Source: Bacteroidota bacterium (GTDB lineage: Bacteria; Bacteroidota; Bacteroidia; UBA7662; CANHCV01). From it: a stretch of DNA of 7,805 bases. Numbering within the stretch: the stretch's first letter is position 1; every line of letters starts with the position of its first letter. Position numbers and translations under genes: made by a program. The stretch is from assembly GCA_027488715.1 (NCBI GenBank), contig JAIYBD010000184.1, positions 1-7,805 on the forward strand. The letters run 5' to 3'. This document shows, one piece after another, positions 1 through 5,700 of the stretch. The notes beneath the pieces are model-generated. The model did no database searches. It was given only the letters and a program-made list of their open reading frames with translations, and was not told the DNA's origin.

Positions 1-121
1 ATAAATCCCGATCGGAAAACTCTGGGACCGTTGCCTTAAAAAAAATAAATTTTTCCACGGGGGATAAATCCCCACCCCCACCGAGAGCAATTTACGGCTT
101 TTTTCGGAGTTAGTCGTTAAT

Positions 122-163
122 GAAACGTTTATAAACGTTTCTATCCGTTTATAAACGTTTACG
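122..163. repeat. Helically phased AAACGTTT palindrome array
   Basis: Four consecutive 10-bp units start at 123, 133, 143 and 153. The consensus is AAACGTTTAT; the third unit is degenerate (ATCCGTTTAT). The first two units form a perfect 20-bp palindrome at 122-141 (GAAACGTTTATAAACGTTTC). The 15-bp string CGTTTATAAACGTTT occurs twice, at 126-140 and 146-160. A 10-bp period keeps each unit on nearly the same face of the helix, as in a cooperative protein-binding site. No gene starts close by inside the window, so the target, if it is an operator, could lie off the left edge. What binds it is unknown. Confidence 0.75.
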
Positions 164-206
164 ATACGGCTAATTTCCTGAAATCACGTAAATTTGACTT
201 GGGTAG

Positions 207-220
207 GGGACGGCGGTCCC
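207..220. repeat. GGGAC/GTCCC hairpin at edge of tandem repeat
   Basis: A perfect 5-bp inverted repeat, GGGAC (207-211) and GTCCC (216-220), is separated by the tetraloop GGCG. The right arm is part of the first 24-bp tandem repeat copy; the left arm is not repeated before the later copies. It may be a structural end of the repeat element. It has no T run, so it is not a typical terminator. Confidence 0.4.
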
Positions 221-282
221 TGAGTCTAATCGAAGGGCGGTCCCTGAGTCTAATCGAAGGGCGGTCCCTGATCCTGCCGAAG
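212..282. repeat. 24-bp tandem repeat, two exact copies plus one degenerate
   Basis: Copies at 212-235 and 236-259 are identical over all 24 bases: GGCGGTCCCTGA followed by GTCTAATCGAAG. A third copy at 260-282 keeps the first 12 bases exactly and then diverges (TCCTGCCGAAG, one base shorter). From memory, the unit resembles the CCCTGAG...TCGAAGGG type of dispersed intergenic repeat seen in many Bacteroidota genomes; I have not searched for it. It is non-coding as far as I can tell. Confidence 0.8.
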
Positions 283-287
283 TGTAG

Positions 288-371
288 CCCCTGTTTGCGC
301 GAACTTTTGAATGATGATCGGCAACAACACATGACCCGTTTGCTGAAAGAGTGGTCCCCGTTTGCTTAAAG
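288..371. repeat. Degenerate continuation of the repeat array
   Basis: Beyond the clear tandem copies there are three looser relatives. CCCCTGTTTGCGCGAA begins at 288, ACCCGTTTGCTGAAAG lies at 334-349, and CCCCGTTTGCTTAAAG lies at 356-371. The last two are 22 bp apart and share CCCGTTTGCT-AAAG with one mismatch. A similar string, GACCGTTGCCTTAAA, appears at 26-40. The spacing close to that of the 24-bp unit suggests one old array that has drifted, but this is inference from short, C-rich matches. Confidence 0.4.
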
Positions 372-395
372 TTTAGGTTTTTGATCTAATGCTAG

Positions 396-437
396 AAAAG
401 CCGCCTTAACACCAATTGAATAAAGTGGCTAAAGGCG
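396..437 (-). terminator. Possible terminator of the pterin synthase-fabD pair
   Basis: Read on the minus strand downstream of fabD, CGCCTT (437 to 432) can pair with AAGGCG (407 to 402). A further inner CAC/GTG pairing and a loop of about 12 bases are possible. The 3' arm is followed by GC and then TTTT (399 to 396). The position, 18 bp past the fabD stop, suits a terminator. However, the stem is interrupted and the T run is short, so it may be weak or only fortuitous. Confidence 0.4.
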
Positions 438-454
438 TGGAATAGAGCCTAAAA

Positions 455-1345
455 TCAAGAAGTCAACTGGGCAGATTCTGCCACAACGTTTCGGTCGATT
501 TTCTTCACCAATCCTTGTAAAACTTTTCCGGGGCCTACTTCATAAAATTCGGTGGCTCCATCGTTCAACATTTGCTGAACGCTTTGGGTCCAACGAACGG
601 CTCCGGTGAGTTGAATCTTGAGGTTATGTTTGATTTCATCGGGGTTGGAAACTCCGCGTGCAACCACATTTTGATAAACGGGGCATCGGGGAGTTTGGAT
701 TTGGGTTTGATTAATAGCGGCCTCGAGTTTTTCTTGGGCAGGTGCCATTAATGGGGAGTGGAAAGCTCCGCCCACGGCGAGGGGGATGGCACGTTTGGCA
801 CCGGCCTCGGTGAGTTTTAGACAACCCATTTCTACTCCTTTCAAAGAACCAGAAATAACAACTTGTCCGGGGCAATTGAAATTTGCGGCAACCACAATTT
901 CGTCGGAGATTTGGCTACAAACCGATTCTACAACGGCATCTTCGAGTCCGAGAATGGCGGCCATGGTAGAAGGTTGCATTTCGCAGGCTTCTTGCATGGC
1001 CAATGCACGTGCCGAAACCAAACGAAGTCCATCTTCGAAGGAGAGGGCGCCGGCCGCTACGAGTGCAGAAAATTCGCCCAATGAATGGCCGGCGACCATG
1101 TTGGGCTGGAATTGGTTGCCCAAAAGAGTGGCCAACACCACCGAATGAATGAATACGGCCGGTTGGGTTACTTTGGTTTGTCTCAAATCTTCCTCTGTTC
1201 CTTCGAACATGATTTTTGAGATTTCGAATCCTAAAATTTCATTAGCGCGATGAAACATGGTTTTTGCCAATGCTGAAGATTCGTACAAATCTTTCCCCAT
1301 TCCTGGGAATTGGGCGCCTTGGCCCGGGAAAATGTATGCTTTCAT
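455..1345 (-). CDS. fabD: Malonyl-CoA:acyl carrier protein transacylase FabD
   Basis: This cytoplasmic enzyme of type II fatty-acid synthesis moves the malonyl group from CoA to acyl carrier protein, supplying extender units. The 296-residue reading gives near-canonical family motifs: GQGAQ at residues 8-12, the nucleophile elbow GHSLGE with catalytic Ser88, Arg113 in SAR for the malonyl carboxylate, NxPGQxVISG-type sequence around 155-166, and catalytic His196 in AFHSP. Length fits the family (about 290-310 residues). I chose the ATG at 1345 because the protein then begins MKAYIFPGQGAQ, as FabD proteins do. A longer in-frame start at 1390 only adds residues read from inside the upstream gene. 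No strong ribosome binding site is visible. The gene starts 4 bp after the upstream stop, so cotranscription and translational coupling are likely. Identification is near certain. Confidence 0.96.
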   Translation of the reverse strand: MKAYIFPGQGAQFPGMGKDLYESSALAKTMFHRANEILGFEISKIMFEGTEEDLRQTKVTQPAVFIHSVVLATLLGNQFQPNMVAGHSLGEFSALVAAGALSFEDGLRLVSARALAMQEACEMQPSTMAAILGLEDAVVESVCSQISDEIVVAANFNCPGQVVISGSLKGVEMGCLKLTEAGAKRAIPLAVGGAFHSPLMAPAQEKLEAAINQTQIQTPRCPVYQNVVARGVSNPDEIKHNLKIQLTGAVRWTQSVQQMLNDGATEFYEVGPGKVLQGLVKKIDRNVVAESAQLTS

Positions 1346-1349
1346 GGGG

Positions 1350-1763
1350 TTAATTTCCAAAATATTCAACAAAGTTACGCTCCGTTTCAACTAATTTAAT
1401 TCCATGTAAGGCATAGGTGTCGCCCAAAAGCAAAGGTTTTAAAATATTGAAGATTTCAACAGCCAACACCTCAGTGGAAGCCATTTTATCTTTCATGAAG
1501 GGAACATCCAGATTGAGATTTTTGTGATCAAGTTCTTCGATGATGTGTTCTTCGATGATTTTCTTCATCCAATTTAAATCGACAACAAATCCAGTTTCGG
1601 GATTTATTTCACCTTTTACGGTGACGAAAAGGTCGTAATTATGGCCGTGCCAGTTGGCATTGGCACATTTTCCAAAACAGGCTTGGTTTTGTTCATCAGA
1701 CCAATTTGGTTGATAAACCCGATGCGCCGCATTAAAATGCATTTTTCTTGTCACAAAAATCAT
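1350..1763 (-). CDS. 6-pyruvoyl-tetrahydropterin synthase / QueD family enzyme
   Basis: Members of this family act on 7,8-dihydroneopterin triphosphate, making either 6-pyruvoyl-tetrahydropterin (biopterin route) or 6-carboxy-tetrahydropterin (QueD, queuosine route). In the 137-residue reading the zinc ligands are His14 (AAHR), His39 and His41 (WHGH). The catalytic Cys33 is in GKCANANWHGH, Asp79-His80 in LDHKNLNLD, and the pterin-anchoring Glu is Glu126 in VETERN. The Cys-x5-HGH spacing matches the animal PTPS type rather than the Cys-x3-HGH spacing of E. coli QueD (family knowledge), so I give no gene symbol. I chose ATG 1763 because MIFVTRK-HFNAAHR is the usual beginning. The longer start at 1778 would run through the predicted -7 promoter box. 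The next gene, fabD, follows after 4 bp, although the two pathways are not obviously linked. The family is certain; the exact product is not. Confidence 0.92.
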   Translation of the reverse strand: MIFVTRKMHFNAAHRVYQPNWSDEQNQACFGKCANANWHGHNYDLFVTVKGEINPETGFVVDLNWMKKIIEEHIIEELDHKNLNLDVPFMKDKMASTEVLAVEIFNILKPLLLGDTYALHGIKLVETERNFVEYFGN

Positions 1764-1767
1764 GAGG

Positions 1768-1775
1768 CAAAGATA
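1768..1775 (-). promoter_or_regulatory. Bacteroidota -7 promoter box, leftward
   Basis: Read on the minus strand, 1775 to 1768 is TATCTTTG, a full match to the Bacteroidota -7 consensus TAnnTTTG. It lies only 4 bp before the chosen ATG (1763) of the pterin synthase, so the transcript would be nearly leaderless if this box is used. I see no TTTG at the expected -33 distance. The box forms one arm of an inverted repeat with the rightward box. Confidence 0.55.
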
Positions 1776-1785
1776 CAAACACCTT

Positions 1786-1793
1786 TATCTTTG
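1786..1793 (+). promoter_or_regulatory. Bacteroidota -7 promoter box, rightward (hldD)
   Basis: TATCTTTG matches the consensus TAnnTTTG exactly. With the usual spacing, transcription would begin around 1797, giving a leader of roughly a dozen bases that contains AAGGA and ends at the GTG start of hldD. No clear -33 TTTG is visible, because the upstream space is occupied by the opposing promoter and gene start. Confidence 0.55.
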
Positions 1794-1798
1794 CTAAA

Positions 1799-1803
1799 AA
1801 GGA
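1799..1803 (+). promoter_or_regulatory. Ribosome binding site of hldD
   Basis: AAGGA sits 6 bp before the GTG at 1810. It is the clearest Shine-Dalgarno-like sequence in the window and supports this non-ATG start. Confidence 0.55.
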
Positions 1804-1809
1804 AAAATT

Positions 1810-2778
1810 GTGATTGTTATAACGGGTGCTGCCGGATTTATTGGAAGTCATTTAGCAGAAGGCCTTGCTAAGCAAGGATTTCTTGACTTGGTTTTGGTCG
1901 ATGATTTTTCCAAATTGGAGAAAAAGGGCAATTGGAGTAATTTGGTTTATCAGGAGTTGGTTCATCGCGATGAATTTTTTGAATGGTTAAATTCAAATCA
2001 TAAAATGGTTCAGTACATTTTTCACCTTGGTGCCAGAACCAATACCTTGGAACAAGATGAAGAGGTATTGAACCGGTTGAATTTTGAATATTCAAAAAAG
2101 GTTTGGGAGATGTGTGTTCGCTTTGGAATACCCTTGTGTTACGCGAGTTCGGCGGCCACCTACGGAGATGGATCATTAGGTTTTAATGATGATTTGTCAA
2201 CCATCCATCAACTTCAACCCCTAAATCCGTATGGTTGGTCGAAACATCGTTTCGATCTTTGGGCGATTGAGCAAAAAAGGAAACCTGTTCAGTGGGTAGG
2301 CTTAAAATTTTTTAACGTTTATGGAAATCGCGAGAAACACAAAGGAAGAATGGCTTCGGTCGTGTTTCATGCCTTTCACCAAATTGCTTTAACCAACGAA
2401 TTGAAACTCTTCAAATCTTACCGAGAAAATATTTTAGATGGTGAACAAAAAAGAGACTTTATTTACGTTAAAGATTTGGTTTTAATGATGATAAGTATAA
2501 TGACAGACCGGAAAATATTGGGAATATTCAATGCGGGTACTGGCCATGCGCGTACATTCAACGACTTATCAACAATTATTTTCCAAGCGATGGGTTTGTC
2601 TAAAAAAGTAGTCTATGTTGACATGCCTGAAGGACTTCAAAATCAATACCAATATTTCACCGAAGCAAATATGATTTCGTTTTTCAAAAAAAAATCTCTT
2701 ATTTTTACCCCAATCGAAAATGGTGTATTGGAGTACGTTGAAATGCTTCAAAAAGAAAATTCCAGTTCGACTTTATAA
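1810..2778 (+). CDS. hldD: ADP-L-glycero-D-manno-heptose 6-epimerase HldD
   Basis: HldD converts ADP-D-glycero- to ADP-L-glycero-beta-D-manno-heptose, the activated sugar for the lipopolysaccharide inner core; it works in the cytoplasm with bound NADP. The 322-residue product is an extended short-chain dehydrogenase. Its Rossmann motif GAAGFIG is at residues 6-12, FHLGARTNT at 71-79, and YASSAATYG at 111-119. The catalytic Tyr141 and Lys145 are in PYGWSK, and the HldD-typical HKGRMASVVFH at 177-187 includes Lys178. DGEQKRDFIYVKD (210-222) and the closing YQYFTEANM are also family hallmarks. Length fits (E. coli about 310). The start is GTG, set by the immediate MIVITGAAGFIG beginning and by AAGGA 6 bp upstream. 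It is divergent from the pterin gene and lies 5 bp before the large secreted-protein gene, so the two may share a transcript. No other heptose genes are in the window. Confidence 0.95.
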   Translation: MIVITGAAGFIGSHLAEGLAKQGFLDLVLVDDFSKLEKKGNWSNLVYQELVHRDEFFEWLNSNHKMVQYIFHLGARTNTLEQDEEVLNRLNFEYSKKVWEMCVRFGIPLCYASSAATYGDGSLGFNDDLSTIHQLQPLNPYGWSKHRFDLWAIEQKRKPVQWVGLKFFNVYGNREKHKGRMASVVFHAFHQIALTNELKLFKSYRENILDGEQKRDFIYVKDLVLMMISIMTDRKILGIFNAGTGHARTFNDLSTIIFQAMGLSKKVVYVDMPEGLQNQYQYFTEANMISFFKKKSLIFTPIENGVLEYVEMLQKENSSSTL

Positions 2779-2783
2779 CTTAG

Positions 2784-5700
2784 ATGAAAACAGAAAAGAT
2801 GGACATGAAAAAACACATGCGAAGATTTTTGACTACCCTTTCTATAGTGATGGGTTTCATGGGATTTGTAAATTCCCTCCACGCGCAAATTAATGACACG
2901 GTGGTGGTGGGTTGTTTACCAGCTGCTGCTTACCGTTTTACATTAACCAATCCGCCCGCCAATCCAATTTCTGTTTGTTGGGATCTGGCAGATGGAAATG
3001 GATTTGTTTGTAACAACTTGCCCATTGCACAGGGTGTTTATTCCACTGCGGGTTTGAAAAATATCATTTGTCGTGTAGAAACAACCCCTGGAGTTTTCAG
3101 CACCTTCAACCATAGCATTACCGTTAATGCTTCACCAAATGCCACATTTTCGATCGATTCACCCAATCTTTCATCCTGTGGAGGCATCATTTCTAGATTG
3201 TTTACTTTAACCAATCCGAATAATGTTAATCGCGTAGTTTGGGAGGTTACCAATGTTACTACTGGAAATTTAATTAATCGTCAAACAGTTACCACGGCTC
3301 CGTATCAACTAAGACAAGTGTTTAGCGCTTCCGGAAATTTCCGAGTTAAAGTTGTGGTTTTTGATAACACTGGTTGTGTTAATGAGTTATCCCAAAATTA
3401 CACCGTTACCATCAACCGACCTATCACAGGAAATTTCTCTTCATCTTTACCTTTTGAGTCTTGTTTACCCGCCGCTTATTCCTTTACGCCAAACTTATCT
3501 ATCCCAACCGGAGTAGTTGTAGATTCAGCGATTTGGACACTAACCTCCATGACGGGAACTACACCTCCTCCTCCCCAAGTTTTTTACCAAACTAATCCTC
3601 CTACAGCCAACCTTTCTCTTCCAACCTTCACCACGCCCGGGGAATATCAAATTTCTTTAAGAGTTATTGCTCAAGGATGTACTTCATCAATTCCGGCTCC
3701 ATTCCCTTCGTTCAAAGTGGATAACCCGCCGACCTTGAGCTTTACTTTCAATGGTGGCCGAACTGCATCAGCAGTTTGTTTAAATCAGATTTTTGATTTG
3801 CAAAACAACACCAATACGACCAATAACTTACCTGGTGGCACGTTTACATGGGATTTTTTCCCAAGCCGTCCTGTTACGGCTCCAGGTGGAGCTCCAACAA
3901 CGGGTTTGTTTAAATTCAGATATACCAACGTGCCCCTTGATTCCAATTCCATCATCCTACGTTGGAATGGTGCATGTAAAGCAGTAGATACCCTGAAAAA
4001 AGTATTGCTTACTAAGGGCCCACTTGCCCGTATCGCCTTGAGAAACCCTTATCCTCCGGTAAGTTGCGATTCTCCTTTTGTGTTTGAAATTACCGATTCT
4101 GTTTCTTGGAAGCCAGCAAATGGAAGTACCAGCTTCACGCATCGTTGGTACCGATATGCTGCCAATGGTATCCTAATTACTGATAGTGTTGATGGTGTAC
4201 TTCCTATTTTCCGCGATACCATTTCGGTATTAGGAGAAAGAAGATGGTATCAGGTTCGATTCTTGAATTACAACGGTTGCGAAGACTTGTCTACAAAGAT
4301 TTCAGTTCAACGTGCTGTTCCCGAGGTAACCATTACGGCCCCCTCTGTTTCTTGCGATAACCCCATTATTGATCCAAAGTCATTGGTTCCTAATCCAGGG
4401 TCTCCCATATTTATTTATAAATTTGAAGTGTACCAACAAGGTAATCCTTCGAATATCATTGCTACGGCTGGCCCTAGTAACTACAATTCGCTACCTCCCA
4501 TTGTATTGAGTAAAACCTCTTCTCTGGGTGCCAACATCACCAATGGAGGTAATTATACCATTCGAGTGGTGATGGGAATTAATCCTACACTTTCTGCTTG
4601 TACTGATACCGACATGGTTAATTTCACTTTGGCTTCTTCCAACGTAGAACTCGGACGTTTGGTGGGTGGTTCTCACGTACCCAATAATTCAGGTGGCTGT
4701 TTAACCGGTGGTACTCACTCGGCTACATTTAATTCCTACGAAGATCTTCCAGAGCGTTTCCCTGCCAACAATACCATTGCCTCTTACGCTTGGTCAGTAA
4801 CAGGTCCAAATGGACCCGTTACCACCCTAACAGGTTCAACCACTCCTACCCTTAGTGCAACATTCAATGAAGTAGGTGTGTTTACTGTTTCATTATTGGT
4901 AACAACCACTCAAGGTTGTACCATTACCCGCCAAATGCAATATGAAGTAGGTACGGTTGCAACAATTAACGCCACGCCTAATGCCGGTGATACACTGATT
5001 GTTTGTAAAGATGCTGATATAACTTCAGTCTCTGCCAGTGGTAGCCAAGGATCGTCCTTTACCTATCAATGGGCAGTATACAATGCAACTCCTGCTGGAC
5101 AAGGAACGGTGGTGAATACCGCATTACCCACGACTCCGGTAACCGTTAGTAATTTAACAGATTTCAATCCTACATTTAAAATCAAAACCAACAACCCTTA
5201 TTACTTTGTGGTAACTGTTACCAACGATAAAGGATGTACGGCTACAAATCGAATTTTGGTGAAAGGATCTTCCATTGTTGCCTCCTATCGTGTTAGTGAT
5301 TCGGTACTATCTTGTCCGGGTTACAAAACATTCTTGAGTTATAATTTCGATGCCATTTCCTTCGATTGGGAATTTACAGATCCTATTGGAAACGCTGGAA
5401 ATCCATTGGTAACCAATCAAAATAATCCTTCACCATTGGATTCTGCCACGGCCTATTTTGGAATCGGTGGAAATAAAACTGTTCGCTTGGTGGTGACTTC
5501 TCAATACGGATGTACCGATACAACATCCTTCAATTTGAAAGTTGGTGGTCCGATTCCATTCCCATTTGTTTCTAACCCAACTTCGAAGCGAGGTTGCGAC
5601 TCTCTTACGGTAACCATTCAAGATCGTTCAACCAACATTGAAAACTTCTTGTTTAGTTGGGGTGATGGGTCGTCTAACTACAATTTGTCAGCTACTAATT

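Larger units (their letters stand above)
1..454. other. Gene-free repeat-rich intergenic region
   Basis: I see no convincing coding region here on either strand. What it does hold is structure. A hairpin GGGGA-TAAA-TCCCC lies at 60-73 and, read on the minus strand, is followed at a distance by a run of T (the plus-strand A run at 38-46). An A/T-rich palindromic array lies at 122-163, and a tandem 24-bp repeat lies at 212-282 with looser copies to about 371. A possible terminator for the leftward gene pair lies at 396-437. The left edge of the window cuts the region, so a neighbouring gene further left could own some of these sites. I see no tRNA-like or other recognisable RNA structure. Confidence 0.6.
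1767..1794. repeat. Perfect 9-bp inverted repeat between divergent genes
   Basis: GCAAAGATA (1767-1775) and TATCTTTGC (1786-1794) are exact reverse complements separated by 10 bp. Each arm contains one of the two outward-facing -7 boxes. The symmetry may only reflect two copies of the same promoter element, or it may also be bound by a dimeric regulator. Confidence 0.7.

Noticed and set aside
60..73. Strong intrinsic terminator at the GGGGA-TAAA-TCCCC hairpin
   Set aside because: The T run on the minus strand is separated from the stem by several bases and the site is about 380 bp beyond fabD. There is no T run directly after it on the plus strand.
212..282. CRISPR array
   Set aside because: The 24-bp units are directly adjacent with no unique spacers, and no cas gene is present.
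122..282. Mobile element ends or attachment site
   Set aside because: No transposase or integrase gene, no target-site duplication and no tRNA gene are visible in the window.
786..1148. Plus-strand open frames opposite fabD (also 863-1084)
   Set aside because: They lie fully antisense to a clear fabD and show no recognisable domain; they are shadows of its codon pattern.
1641..1871. Plus-strand open frame spanning the pterin gene and the hldD start
   Set aside because: It overlaps two well supported genes and the divergent promoter, and its sequence looks like random translation.
1868..2176. Minus-strand open frame inside hldD
   Set aside because: It is antisense to conserved HldD motifs, with no domain of its own.
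3038..3253. Small minus-strand and off-frame plus-strand open frames within 3038-6956
   Set aside because: All fall inside the single continuous frame of the large secreted protein, whose Ig/PKD, FN3 and CHU_C signals are clear.
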